Source: Rhizobium sp. J15
Lineage (GTDB): Bacteria; Pseudomonadota; Alphaproteobacteria; Rhizobiales; Rhizobiaceae
Reading direction: 5' to 3'
Length of the DNA stretch: 64,000 nt
Assembly: GCF_002531825.1 (NCBI RefSeq)
Contig: NZ_NWSX01000001.1
Location: forward strand, 248,001 to 312,000
Shown here piece after piece: positions 25,201-33,098 of the stretch. Each line of letters opens with the position of its first letter. The stretch's first letter is position 1. The translations under genes were made by a program, and so were the position numbers. A model generated the notes under the pieces. It searched no databases. It saw only the letters and a program-made list of their open reading frames with translations, and was not told the DNA's origin.

Positions 25201-27680
25201 GATGCGCCCTGGTTCTTCACCGGGATGACGAGAGAGCGCTCGATTGCGCGCCCGCCCGCTTCCTGCATGCGCATATAGACCGTGGCGTTGAGCAGCTGCG
25301 TCGTCGCCGGCAGGTCGCTGATGGTGAGGTCGGTCGAGGCTTCGCCGTTCTCGTCGAGTTCAGGCAGTCCGTCGATCGGCAGGCGCGAATCTTCGCTTGC
25401 CTCCTCGTCGGCAAGCCCGAAGAGGAAGCCCTTATAGGCAGCGCTCTCACGCGTCGGCTTGACGACGACGTCGCCCTCGAGCGTCAGTCCCGCGGCCGGA
25501 GCGCCGTAGAGATACTTGCCCGAGATGGTGATCGTCGCCGGCGTATCCGGACCGATTTCCTTGGCTTCGGTCTTGATTTCCATCTCGGTGCGATCCGGCA
25601 CGAAATCGTCGACCAGGAAGCTCTTGGTGGCGATAGCCGTACCCTTGGGGTCGGTATAGACATTCATCGTCCAGGTGCCGCGCATGGCGTTTTCCTGGGT
25701 CGGAAAATCGATGGAATAACCGCCGAGATTGCTGGTCTGGCTGACGATCCGCCGGTCTTCGACGCCATCGGGACGGCTGAAGATGAAGGTGAGCGGCAGG
25801 TTCTCGATAGCGTTGCCGTCGGTATCGCGGGCAAGCGCCTGCGCATGCACGGTCTCGCCGGCGCGGTAGATGCCGCGTTCGGTAAAGGTCAGCACGTCGA
25901 TCGCGCCGGGGGCGGCACGGCCCGTCACGCCGCGGTCGGAGAGGTCGAAGCCGGCGCGCGTCATGTCGAGGAAGACATAGTCGGATGTGCCGTTCTTGGC
26001 GGCGATGACGGCCGGCGTGAGCGCCGCCGTGCCGCGGATCAGGCCGGCGGTGAAGGTGGCGCGGCCGTTTTCGTCTGTCGTCGCGGTGCCGAGCACCTCA
26101 TTGTTCTTGGCGAGCAGCTGCAGCTCGACGCCCGCGATCGGCTTTGCCGAGGCGAGCGAGCGGGTGAAGACGTTGAGCCCATCCGTGCCGGCATAGGTGG
26201 TGATGCCGATATCGGAGACGAGGAACCATTGCGTCGCCTGCGAATCCCACTCCTGGGACGGGCCGGTTCCTGCTGTGGCGGTCATTACGTAGATGCCGGG
26301 CTTGCGCTCCGGCAGCGCCTCGTCGACCGGGAAACTGGTGACGACGTCCTTGTTGAGCTCATTGGCGATCTCGATCGATCCCTGCCAGACAAGCTCGCCG
26401 CTCTGGTCCTGGATGTTCTGGGCGCTGTAGCCGTCGAGCTGGCTCAGGAACTGGGAGTTTGTCAGCAGCGGCGCGATGCCGCGATCGCCGATGCGGTAGA
26501 GCTTGAGATTGGCCGACGCCAGGTTGACCGAGACGATCGGGATGCCGCGGCGCGCCGTCGAGGGCAGCACGAAGCTGTCACCGGTGAAGCGCACCATCTG
26601 GGTGCGGTCCTTGATGTAGACGTCGATGCTGACGGGCGCGTCGAGAACCTCGTCGACTGAAGACGGCAGGCCGGTACGGAAGGCGATCTTGTAGGTCTCG
26701 CCATGCGTCAGGCCTTCGACGCAGATCTGCTTGCCCTTGGTTTCGACCGCCTTCGGCGCGGCGCCGTTCAGCGTCACGAAGGGCGTGTAGTCGGTGGTCT
26801 TGACGAGCGCTTCGGAGAAGGTGACGCAGGCGCGCGGCGTGGCGCTGTCGGCGTCGACCGTATGTTCGGTGATGCGGAATCCCTGCGTCGATTTCAGCTG
26901 CAGATAGGCCGCCTGCACGTCCTTGGCGCCGACCAGCGCCAAGCTTGCCTTGTAGGCGTCGAGCGCCGGGCGATAATTGCCGTTGCGTTCCAGCGCATTG
27001 GCAAGCACGGCGAGCGCCTCGGCCCGCTTGGCCGTCGTGCGCGTCAGCTCGTAGCCGTTCAGTGCGTCGAGCACGGCCTGGCCCGTGATGCTGCTCTCCG
27101 TGCTTCCGAAGGAAATTGCGGCGCGGGCGGTCTCGAGCCAGAGATCGGCGTCATCGGGCGTGATCGACAGTGCGCCATGGAAGGCGATCAGCGCGTCGGT
27201 CAGGTTGTTGGCGGTCATGTCGAGGCGGGCATTGGCCGTCAGGCTGTCCACCCCCTGGCCCTGCTGGCCGTCGGTCAGGGCAAGATTGTCCTTGAAGTCG
27301 TGGGCCTGCTGGATGAGCTCGCTCGTCAGGAAGGTCAGGCGCGGCGCAGCCCCGATATCCGGCTCCTTCTGTGCCGCCGTTTCGACGATCTTGCCGGCGA
27401 TGGCGCCGGGGAAGGCGTTCATCGTCTTGAAATCGGACTTCAGGAAGCACCACTTCACCTTGGGATTGTAGGTGAAGGCCTTGCAGCTCTTGTCGCCGAT
27501 GCAGGAGGTCTTGCACTGGTCGAGCGAAACATTCTGCTCGGTGCGCAGATCGAAGCCGAAGAAATCGGCATCCTTGATCGTCTGAATGTCGCGCTTGGTT
27601 TCCGCCGCGGCCGCGGGAAAGCTGATGGCAATCGTGGAAAAGGCGATAGCAGCGAAAGCGAAAAACGAGCGCACGGACAT
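22215..27680 (-). CDS. Periplasmic alpha-2-macroglobulin with N-terminal PAN domain
   Basis: 1821 aa. Start ATG 27680 follows GGGGGAA, and residues 1-26 are a signal peptide (SFPAAAAE cleavage) with no lipobox cysteine, unlike E. coli YfhM. Residues about 38-82 form a PAN/Apple-like domain with Cys56, 60, 66 and 78. MG and bait-type domains follow. The thioester motif GCAEQ has Cys1371 within YPFGCAEQTTSRALPLLY, next to the alpha-helical thioester domain. Such proteins trap proteases covalently in the periplasm. It overlaps pbpC, forming the well-known A2M/PBP1C pair. Confidence 0.92.
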   Translation of the reverse strand: MSVRSFFAFAAIAFSTIAISFPAAAAETKRDIQTIKDADFFGFDLRTEQNVSLDQCKTSCIGDKSCKAFTYNPKVKWCFLKSDFKTMNAFPGAIAGKIVETAAQKEPDIGAAPRLTFLTSELIQQAHDFKDNLALTDGQQGQGVDSLTANARLDMTANNLTDALIAFHGALSITPDDADLWLETARAAISFGSTESSITGQAVLDALNGYELTRTTAKRAEALAVLANALERNGNYRPALDAYKASLALVGAKDVQAAYLQLKSTQGFRITEHTVDADSATPRACVTFSEALVKTTDYTPFVTLNGAAPKAVETKGKQICVEGLTHGETYKIAFRTGLPSSVDEVLDAPVSIDVYIKDRTQMVRFTGDSFVLPSTARRGIPIVSVNLASANLKLYRIGDRGIAPLLTNSQFLSQLDGYSAQNIQDQSGELVWQGSIEIANELNKDVVTSFPVDEALPERKPGIYVMTATAGTGPSQEWDSQATQWFLVSDIGITTYAGTDGLNVFTRSLASAKPIAGVELQLLAKNNEVLGTATTDENGRATFTAGLIRGTAALTPAVIAAKNGTSDYVFLDMTRAGFDLSDRGVTGRAAPGAIDVLTFTERGIYRAGETVHAQALARDTDGNAIENLPLTFIFSRPDGVEDRRIVSQTSNLGGYSIDFPTQENAMRGTWTMNVYTDPKGTAIATKSFLVDDFVPDRTEMEIKTEAKEIGPDTPATITISGKYLYGAPAAGLTLEGDVVVKPTRESAAYKGFLFGLADEEASEDSRLPIDGLPELDENGEASTDLTISDLPATTQLLNATVYMRMQEAGGRAIERSLVIPVKNQGASIGIKPEFSDDLPENSIANFTVIGVDADGGKQETKGLRWKFYSLNREYQWYREGTAWKYEPVYTAEQISNGSVDATMDGGKISVPVTWGRYRLEVESPDADGPTSSVEFEAGWFVASTSTETPDGLEIALDKDSYKVGETAKLKVTSRYGGELMVTAGTEKLVAVQSATIGETGGEVDIPVTADWGAGAYVTATLFRPGDAQDSHMPMRSIGIKWLKVDPEQRALQVALDTPEKMLPRGPLNIGLQVTGAGANEDAYVTVAAVDVGILNLTRYEPPNPEDWYFGQRQLGLEIRDLYGRLIDGSLGVTGKLRTGGDGGAVALQSSPPTQKLVAFFSGPVKLDAEGKANVSFDIPQFNGTARVMAVAWSKSGVGHGVKDVIIRDPVVVTASLPKFLTPGDKANLRLDIANTDAPAGDYTLQLTGNDAVGIEQASASQTIRLEAGAKSELTLSLVGKQPGAGSVSINLSDASGLSLDQTVDVPVRPASLPITQRRVLALKPGAKLTVDKNLLADSVLPGASISVNVTRSAAFDIPALLMTLDRYPFGCAEQTTSRALPLLYLAEVAKQAGIENDDDVRQRVQDAIYRVLSYQASAGSFGLWGPDSGDVWLDSYVTDFLTRAREQKYDVPERAFVQALENLQNVLSYTTDIKGQGDQIAYAVYVLARNKKAAISDLRYYADTMINDFPTPLAKAHIAAALALYGDAQRSKNIFLDALQMSEQSMVSRVNLSRTDYGTILRDGAAILALAAESRPVPPVIPELSKAVAKEWGRSKYKSTQEETWMLLAARAIQGGDDGLKIDVNGAAHTGAYMARMTGDALAGHPLTLTNQTNDAVSAVVTTVAAPTVPLPAGGDGFTIERSYYTLDGEQANVSEAKQNERYVVVIHVRETNDWPSRIVITDLLPAGFEIDNPNLVDSAQMTNFDWIGEISAAHTEFRYDRFVAAFNRASGDDREFNVAYVVRAVTPGTYDHPAATVEDMYRPELSARTATGKMEVMAAQ

Positions 27681-27875
27681 AGATTCCCCCCAAGGATACA
27701 GGCGATGCTGGCTCTGATCGGCGGCACTCTCCTCACTCCTCACGAGATTGTCAACTCAACTTGAACGATGTTTCACCTTCGCACAGGCGCTTTCGTTCAA
27801 CCGTCATATCGGTGGCGTGATTTGCAGCTTTTGCAAGGGTGAGCAAGGATTTGGGCGAACGCCGGAGACATCGCA

Positions 27876-28019
27876 ATGTCCAGATCTTTCCGCCATGGCG
27901 GCCTTGCCATGCTCAGTGCAGCCAATGGCCCGTTACTCGCTGTGGGTGCAGCCGGCGCCGCCGAGGTTCACGTCTGCAACGGCATGCCGGTAAATCGAGA
28001 AGGCGAGAGGCCGGATTAG
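27876..28019 (+). pseudogene. Small ORF, possible remnant of a secreted DUF1036-like protein
   Basis: 47 codons from ATG 27876 with GGAGA 7 nt upstream. The start is basic, then a signal-like hydrophobic run ends in VGAAGAAEVHVCNG. AAEVHVCN resembles the mature N-terminus of DUF1036 proteins, but the frame stops soon after (NREGERPD). It could be a truncated remnant, a short peptide, or chance. Confidence 0.3.
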
Positions 28020-28080
28020 CCATCGGCCCCAGCTTTTCAGCGACGGTCAGGCAGTCGTTTTTTTGTTTCACATCGGCATC

Positions 28081-28113
28081 GTTAAAAAATTAACAACGTT
28101 AACAATAGGTTAA
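28081..28113 (+). promoter_or_regulatory. TTAA-rich block with a CtrA-like site
   Basis: Four GTTAA/TTAAC half-sites occur within 33 bp. TTAA-CAATAGG-TTAA at 28099-28113 matches the TTAA-N7-TTAA consensus of the alphaproteobacterial cell-cycle regulator CtrA. It lies about 130 bp upstream of the response-regulator start. AT-richness makes chance matches possible. Confidence 0.35.
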
Positions 28114-28241
28114 GTCACGAGATTCGCGTTTCACGGCGGAACATAACGCCGAGTTGCCCGTTACTGGCATGAGTTTCGAGCAGGGACAGCTGCCGGAGCG
28201 GATCCCTCTTTCGAAGTATGTGCGTAACAAAGGGACGTATC

Positions 28242-28682
28242 ATGGCCACCAATGTTGTGCGGCGCTGGCAACGAGATGATCTCATGAAGCAGAGAATATT
28301 GATCGTCGAAGATGAATTCCTGATCGCCCTGGATCTCGGGGCGACAGTGGAGAACATGGGCATGCAGGTCGCGGGCCTCGCGCATGATCGCGAGCAAGCC
28401 CTGAGGCTGGCGCCGCTTGCCGACATCGCCTTCGTCGATATCAATCTCGCCGACGGGCCGACCGGGCCCGACATCGGCCGGCAACTGGCGGAGGAGCACG
28501 GCATCGCGGTCGTCTTCATGACCGGCAATCCCGAGATGGTTGCCGATGGCGTCAAGGGTGCGGTCGGCGTGGTTCAGAAGCCGGTCATGCCTTCGGTCGT
28601 CGAACAGCTGGTCAAATATCTGGCCGCGCGCCGCATCGGCATGTTTGCCGTGGTGCCCAAACAGATGACGGTCTTTGCCTGA
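28242..28682 (+). CDS. Single-domain response regulator
   Basis: 146 aa consisting of one receiver domain. The acidic pair is in ILIVEDE (Asp24), the phospho-acceptor Asp66 in IAFVDINLADG, Thr94 in VFMTGNP and Lys113 in VVQKPVMP. There is no output domain, so it probably passes a signal by protein contact. ATG 28242 has AAAGGGA upstream; MKQRILIVEDE at 28284 is an alternative. No kinase is adjacent. It converges with the tetR gene, 9 bp apart. Confidence 0.85.
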   Translation: MATNVVRRWQRDDLMKQRILIVEDEFLIALDLGATVENMGMQVAGLAHDREQALRLAPLADIAFVDINLADGPTGPDIGRQLAEEHGIAVVFMTGNPEMVADGVKGAVGVVQKPVMPSVVEQLVKYLAARRIGMFAVVPKQMTVFA

Positions 28683-28691
28683 TTGGCCGGT

Positions 28692-29396
28692 TCAGCCGGA
28701 AACGGTCGCAAGTTGCGGCTGAGGGCTGGCCTTTTCCGGCCCCGGTCTGCCATAGGCCTTGAGAAAGGTACGGACGGCGTTGCGCGCCGCCTTTTCCAAC
28801 TCGCCGTCGGTCGGCATCCCGCCGAACAGCACGGTCATCTGCAGGTCGGCATTGCCGAGTGCCACGAACTGGCGGGCAGCGACGTCGAAATCGTCGATGA
28901 CGAGCGCCCCTTTGTGAGCAAGCCGCGCGAAAAGCGCCGACAGCGCCGTGGTCAGCTTCCCCGGCCCGTGCTGGCGCCAGCTTTCGAAGAGATGCGGATA
29001 TCGTTCGCCCTCCATCTGCACCAGCTTGCGCAGGAATTTTCCGTCGTGATTGCAGATGCAGTTCCTGTTGAGGCGCACGACGAAGGCCGTCAGGTCGTCC
29101 TCCAGATTGTCGGCATTGTCGGGAAAGGTCGACAGCATGGAGAAGAGCATGGCGTTGGCGCGGTTCATCACGTCCTCGACGACAGCGACGAACAGCGTCT
29201 CTTTCTCGCGGTAGTGATTGTAGATCGTCTGGCGCGACACGCAGGCTGCTGCGGCGATCTCATCAATGCTGGCGCCGGCAAAACCCTGGTTGCAGAATAC
29301 CTCTGCGGCGGCCTCGAGAATTGACAGGCGCTTGGCGCATTGTCCGCGCTGCGTATGCCCCGTCATCCTGGCTGCGGGTGTCATGCGATCTTTCAT
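28692..29396 (-). CDS. TetR/AcrR-family transcriptional regulator
   Basis: 234 aa with an N-terminal TetR HTH (ILEAAAEVFCNQGFAGASID, ACVSRQTIYNHYREKETLF) and a helical ligand domain similar to the AcrR/AefR C-terminal type. It diverges from a Bcr/CflA exporter gene, and two inverted repeats lie between them, so it is most likely the local repressor. The start codon among M1, M5 and M11 is not decided by a strong ribosome site. Confidence 0.85.
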   Translation of the reverse strand: MKDRMTPAARMTGHTQRGQCAKRLSILEAAAEVFCNQGFAGASIDEIAAAACVSRQTIYNHYREKETLFVAVVEDVMNRANAMLFSMLSTFPDNADNLEDDLTAFVVRLNRNCICNHDGKFLRKLVQMEGERYPHLFESWRQHGPGKLTTALSALFARLAHKGALVIDDFDVAARQFVALGNADLQMTVLFGGMPTDGELEKAARNAVRTFLKAYGRPGPEKASPQPQLATVSG

Positions 29397-29415
29397 GGCA
29401 CGAAGATAAGCCGTC

Positions 29416-29444
29416 TTGACGTTTTAGACAATGGCGTCTAATTT
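29416..29444 (+). promoter_or_regulatory. Promoter of the Bcr/CflA gene
   Basis: TTGACG at 29416-29421 and TAATTT at 29439-29444 are 17 bp apart. The spacer is nearly filled by the dyad TTAGACAATGGCGTCTAA, so repressor binding would block RNA polymerase. Confidence 0.6.
29424..29441. promoter_or_regulatory. TetR operator candidate 1
   Basis: TTAGAC-N6-GTCTAA, a perfect 6-bp inverted repeat, inside the exporter promoter spacer and 27 bp upstream of the tetR start. Confidence 0.6.
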
Positions 29445-29450
29445 TACATC

Positions 29451-29472
29451 AGTGTCCAAATTTATAGACACT
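29451..29472. promoter_or_regulatory. TetR operator candidate 2
   Basis: AGTGTC-N10-GACACT, a perfect inverted repeat sharing the AGAC/GTCT core with candidate 1. It lies just downstream of the predicted exporter -10. Confidence 0.5.
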
Positions 29473-29604
29473 CTTAGTTCCGCCGCTGGAGATATGAGCT
29501 CCCAACTTCGTCTTCGCGCGAACGATCATCATTGAACCCTTAAGAGCAAGGCGGCGGAGCGACGATCCGGCGCTTTCGCTGCGCTTTTATGAAAGATCAT
29601 CCTT

Positions 29605-30804
29605 ATGACGGCTTCATTCTTTCGCATCGCTCTCATTCTCGGCCTTCTCTCGGCCATCGGCCCCTTCGCCATCGACATGTATCTGCCTGCGCTGCCGTCC
29701 ATCGGCCAGGATCTGCACGCCGATAACAGCGTCACGCAGCTGACCCTTCTTGCCTTCTTCATTTCCTTTGCGCTCGCCCAGCTCCTCTATGGCCCGTTGT
29801 CGGATATGTGGGGCCGCAAGCTGCCGCTCTATATCGGGATCGGCCTCTTCGCGGTCGCTTCGGTCGGCTGTGCGCTGGCGACCGATATCGAAACGCTGAT
29901 CGCTTTCCGTTTCGTCCAGGGTATCGGCGGGGCAGCCGGCATGGTCATTCCGCGCGCCATCGTCCGTGATATGCACACCGGCGTCCAGGCCGCGCGCCTG
30001 ATGTCGCTCTTGATGCTGGTCTTCTCGATCTCGCCGATCCTGGCACCGCTGACGGGCAGCGCCGTCATCGAGTTTTACGGCTGGCGCGGCGTGTTCTGGG
30101 CCGTGACGATCGCCGCCTTGGTCGGTCTCGTCCTCTTGTCCACACAGCTCGAGGAAACGCGGCCCGCCAGTGAGCGCAGCGGCAGCGGTCTTGGAAGCGC
30201 CATGTCCGCCTATCGGCGGCTGCTTGGCGACCGCAATTTCCTGACGCTGACCTTCATCGGCGGCCTCGGCATTTCGAGCTTTCTCGTCTATCTCGCCAAC
30301 TCGCCCTTCGTGCTGATCCAGCATTACGGCCTGACGCCGACCCAGTACAGTTTCGCCTTCTCGATCAACGCCGTGTCTTTCTTCGCGGTGTCGCAGGCGA
30401 CGGGCTGGCTCGGCGAGCGTTTCGGCCTGGTGCGCGTCATGCGGATTGCCGTCAGCGCCTTTGCGCTGGCCATGGTCGCCATGGCGGTGATGATGGCCGC
30501 AGGCTTCAACCAGCTGCCGGTCATGGCAAGCTTCCTCTTCCTCGGCTATGGCTTCCTCGGCCTCGTCATCCCGACGAGCGCGGTGCTGGCGCTGGAGGAT
30601 CACGGCGAGATCGCCGGCACGGCCTCGTCGCTGATGGGCACGCTGCACTTCGTCATCGCCGCCGTCGCCATGGTGATATCGAGCCTGTTCTTCGACGGCA
30701 CGGCCGTCCCGATGGCCGCCGGCATCGCGCTTTGCGCCTTCTGCGCTTTCGTGCTGACGCAGGCAACGATCGGCCGCCGCGCCGCCGTCGCTGCCGCCGA
30801 ATGA
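29605..30804 (+). CDS. Bcr/CflA-family multidrug MFS transporter
   Basis: 399 aa with 12 hydrophobic segments. The start region ALILGLLSAIGPFAIDMYLP and the loop GPLSDMWGRKLPLYIG are the DHA1 Bcr/CflA signatures; motif C is seen in FSISPILAPLTG. It exports drugs with proton antiport across the inner membrane. It diverges from tetR with two operator-like repeats between them, suggesting substrate-induced expression. Confidence 0.9.
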   Translation: MTASFFRIALILGLLSAIGPFAIDMYLPALPSIGQDLHADNSVTQLTLLAFFISFALAQLLYGPLSDMWGRKLPLYIGIGLFAVASVGCALATDIETLIAFRFVQGIGGAAGMVIPRAIVRDMHTGVQAARLMSLLMLVFSISPILAPLTGSAVIEFYGWRGVFWAVTIAALVGLVLLSTQLEETRPASERSGSGLGSAMSAYRRLLGDRNFLTLTFIGGLGISSFLVYLANSPFVLIQHYGLTPTQYSFAFSINAVSFFAVSQATGWLGERFGLVRVMRIAVSAFALAMVAMAVMMAAGFNQLPVMASFLFLGYGFLGLVIPTSAVLALEDHGEIAGTASSLMGTLHFVIAAVAMVISSLFFDGTAVPMAAGIALCAFCAFVLTQATIGRRAAVAAAE

Positions 30805-30812
30805 TCGTGATC

Positions 30813-30839
30813 GGCCGCACCCGATTGTCGGTTGCGGCC
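30813..30839 (+). terminator. Hairpin between convergent genes
   Basis: A 12-bp stem with one mismatch (GGCCGCACCCGA / TCGGTTGCGGCC) and a TTG loop, 9 bp after the MFS stop. There is no T-tract, so termination strength is uncertain. It faces the convergent lacI-type gene. Confidence 0.5.
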
Positions 30840-30892
30840 CCCGCTGTCCGGATCATGCCAGAGCAGGCAGCGCCGAGCCGGGTCTGAAGGCG

Positions 30893-31930
30893 TCAGCGCG
30901 TCAGGGTGAAAGCGTCGCTTTCGCCGGGAATGAGTTCCAGCGGCCAGATCCTGTTGCGGGCGCCCTGCGGATAGTGCTCGGCATAGGCCGGCATGGTGGC
31001 GAGCAGGGTTTCGCCGAGCTGCACGCCGAGATCGCGCAGCGACATGCGGAAGGACGTCAGCGTCGGCTGCAGGAAATGCGTGCGCGGCTCTTCGCGGAAA
31101 CCCAGGACGGCAAGGTCGCGCCCCGGTACGATACCGGCTTCTGCGAGTCGCCGGTAAAGTCCGATCGCCATCAATTCGTGGATCAGGATGATCGCGGTCG
31201 GCCGGTCTTCGATCATCAGCAGTTCGTGGCCGGCCTGATAGCCGCCCTGTTCGCTCGATTTGACGCGGATGACGAGGGCCGGATCGAAGGGAATATCGTG
31301 CCGTTTCAGCGCTTCGCGATAGCTGTCGAGGAAAATATAGCCGAGGTTGATGTCGGAGGAGGGGGCGGCCACCGCGATCCGCCGATGGCCTTTTGCGACC
31401 AGCCGGTCGACACCGCGCGCCGCCACCCCTTCGAAGTCGAGATCCATCCAGGTATAGCTGCCGCCGGATGCGCTGCGGCCGAGCGCCACGAAGGGGATGC
31501 GGGCCTTTTCCAGAAGTTCGATGCGCCGGTCGGTGCGCCGGGTCGCCGAAATGATCATCGCATCGACCAGCCGGCGCGCCACCATGCGCTTCAGATATTC
31601 GTGCGGATCCTCGTCATCGGGGCAGGGCAGCATGACCAGATCGAGCTTGTGGCGGGAAAAGACGCTTTGCAGCCCGTCGGTAACGCCAAGGAAGAAGTCG
31701 TCGCTGTTTTCGACCGTCTCGCGGCTCACCTCGAGCATCAGGCCGATGACGTTCGTCATGCCCTGGCGAAGGCTGCGGCCCGACTGGTTGGCGACATAGC
31801 CGAGTTCTTCGGCGGCGGCGAGCACGCGCCGGCGCGTTTCGTCGTTGACGTCGGGCTTGCCGTTCAGCGCGCGGGATACGGTCCCGATCGAAATGTCGAG
31901 GTGCTCGGCGAGCTGACGGATTCCCTTCAT
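30893..31930 (-). CDS. LacI-family transcriptional regulator 1
   Basis: 345 aa. HTH and hinge are MKGIRQLAEHLDISIGTVSR and ALNGKPDVNDETRRRVLAAAEELGY, then a periplasmic-binding-like sugar domain (VIGLMLEV..., RPTAIILIHELMAIG). ATG 31930 with GAGGAAG upstream is preferred over the longer frame. No sugar transport or catabolic operon lies next to it, so its target is not evident. Confidence 0.9.
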   Translation of the reverse strand: MKGIRQLAEHLDISIGTVSRALNGKPDVNDETRRRVLAAAEELGYVANQSGRSLRQGMTNVIGLMLEVSRETVENSDDFFLGVTDGLQSVFSRHKLDLVMLPCPDDEDPHEYLKRMVARRLVDAMIISATRRTDRRIELLEKARIPFVALGRSASGGSYTWMDLDFEGVAARGVDRLVAKGHRRIAVAAPSSDINLGYIFLDSYREALKRHDIPFDPALVIRVKSSEQGGYQAGHELLMIEDRPTAIILIHELMAIGLYRRLAEAGIVPGRDLAVLGFREEPRTHFLQPTLTSFRMSLRDLGVQLGETLLATMPAYAEHYPQGARNRIWPLELIPGESDAFTLTR

Positions 31931-31950
31931 CTGCAGCGATCTTCCTCCTT

Positions 31951-32000
31951 GCCGCGCGGCGCGTCTTTTCAGGCGCGCCAAAGACGCCGTAACACTTCGA
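31951..32000. repeat. Rhizobial short palindromic repeat, copy B (diverged)
   Basis: GCGCGGCGCGTCTTTTCAGG...CGCGCCAAAGACGCCGTAACACTTCGA, a diverged relative of the copy at 20083-20128, with the same AAAGACG...GTAACACTT tail. It lies between the two LacI genes. Confidence 0.6.
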
Positions 32001-32057
32001 TCTCAGCGTCACGCTCTTCTTGCCACAGGATTGCGCCTGCGAAAAGCGGGGGAGGGG

Positions 32058-33098
32058 TTAGGGCTTGAAGCTCCGGCGGATGACGAGTTCCGGAATGACG
32101 CGTTCGTAACCGGGCGGCGAGTCCGGGTTCTCAAGCCGCCGCTCCATCAGCTCGACGGCGCGCTGCGCCATGGTCAGGGGGTCCTGGCGGAAGGTGGTCA
32201 GCTGGTAGCTCAGCCAGGAGGATTCCGGAACGTCGTCGAAGCCGATGACGGCAAGATCCTCCGGAACGCGCAGCCCCGCTTCCAGGCGCGCGACATCCAT
32301 CAGTCCGAAGGCGATCAGGTCATTGGCGCAGAAGATGGCGTCGGGCTTCGTTCTTTCCGAAAACAGCGCGCGACCGGCGGTGACGCCGCCCTCATAATCG
32401 GAATCTGCGCCGCGGGCGACGGTGACGGATGCGCCGAGCGACTCGGCCGTCGAAAGGAAGGCGCTCTCGCGCTCGACGATAGCAGGCGTTTTCGAATGGG
32501 AGCCGATGACCGCAAGCCGTCGCCTGCCGCTTTCGTAAAAGGCCGTCGCCGCCTTGCGCGAGGCCTCGGAGTTGCCGGCGCGCACATGATCGGCGTCCGG
32601 CTCCGAACGGCCGATGACGACGAGCGGCTGGCCATTTCGCTGGGCGAGTTCGAGGAAACTCGCCGGCGGCGAACCGGACAGGATGATGATCGCCTCGGCG
32701 CGATGGCCGATCAGCATTTTTTGGGCGGCGAGCAACTCGTCTTCCGTTTGCCCGGTGTTGATGAGGATTGGGATGCTGCCGCGCCGGATCAGGGATTTGG
32801 CAAGAGCTGCTGCCAGATGCGCGCGAAACCCGACTTCCGGCCGTGTCGCGACGATACCGACGAGGCGGCTCTGATTGGCAAGCACGCCGCGAGCCAGGTC
32901 GTTGACGTGGTAGCCGAGTTCGTCAGCTGCCCGCAGCACCTTCTCCCGCGTTGCCGGAGCGACGCTTGCGCCCGGCGTGAAGGTGCGCGAGACGGCGGAG
33001 CGGGACACGCCCGCCAATTGCGCGACCTGCTCGGCGCTGACGAAGCGCATGCGCTCTTTCTTCGGCGTCTTGGAGCCGTTCACCGGACCATCATTCAT
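32058..33098 (-). CDS. LacI-family transcriptional regulator 2
   Basis: 346 aa. The HTH is VSAEQVAQLAGVSRSAVSRT with hinge APATREKVLRAADELGYHVN. The ligand domain resembles GntR/LacI purine or sugar sensors (DAIFCANDLIAFGLMD, IGFDDVPESSW). ATG 33098 (MNDGPVNG) is chosen; the upstream extension runs into repeat DNA. It sits 127 bp upstream of the other LacI gene, same strand, and the two share no close sequence similarity. Confidence 0.9.
   Translation of the reverse strand: MNDGPVNGSKTPKKERMRFVSAEQVAQLAGVSRSAVSRTFTPGASVAPATREKVLRAADELGYHVNDLARGVLANQSRLVGIVATRPEVGFRAHLAAALAKSLIRRGSIPILINTGQTEDELLAAQKMLIGHRAEAIIILSGSPPASFLELAQRNGQPLVVIGRSEPDADHVRAGNSEASRKAATAFYESGRRRLAVIGSHSKTPAIVERESAFLSTAESLGASVTVARGADSDYEGGVTAGRALFSERTKPDAIFCANDLIAFGLMDVARLEAGLRVPEDLAVIGFDDVPESSWLSYQLTTFRQDPLTMAQRAVELMERRLENPDSPPGYERVIPELVIRRSFKP

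Larger units (their letters stand above)
27681..28241. other. 561-bp intergenic region between A2M and the response regulator
   Basis: It holds the divergent promoters of the A2M and response-regulator genes, one small ORF (27876-28019) and an AT-rich block at 28075-28115 with repeated TTAA motifs. No conserved long ORF was seen. Confidence 0.6.

Noticed and set aside
22005-26660. Long plus-strand ORFs (743 and 731 aa) opposite the A2M gene
   Set aside because: Same reason: the minus strand encodes a complete A2M with signal peptide and thioester motif, while the plus-strand text shows no family motif or convincing start.
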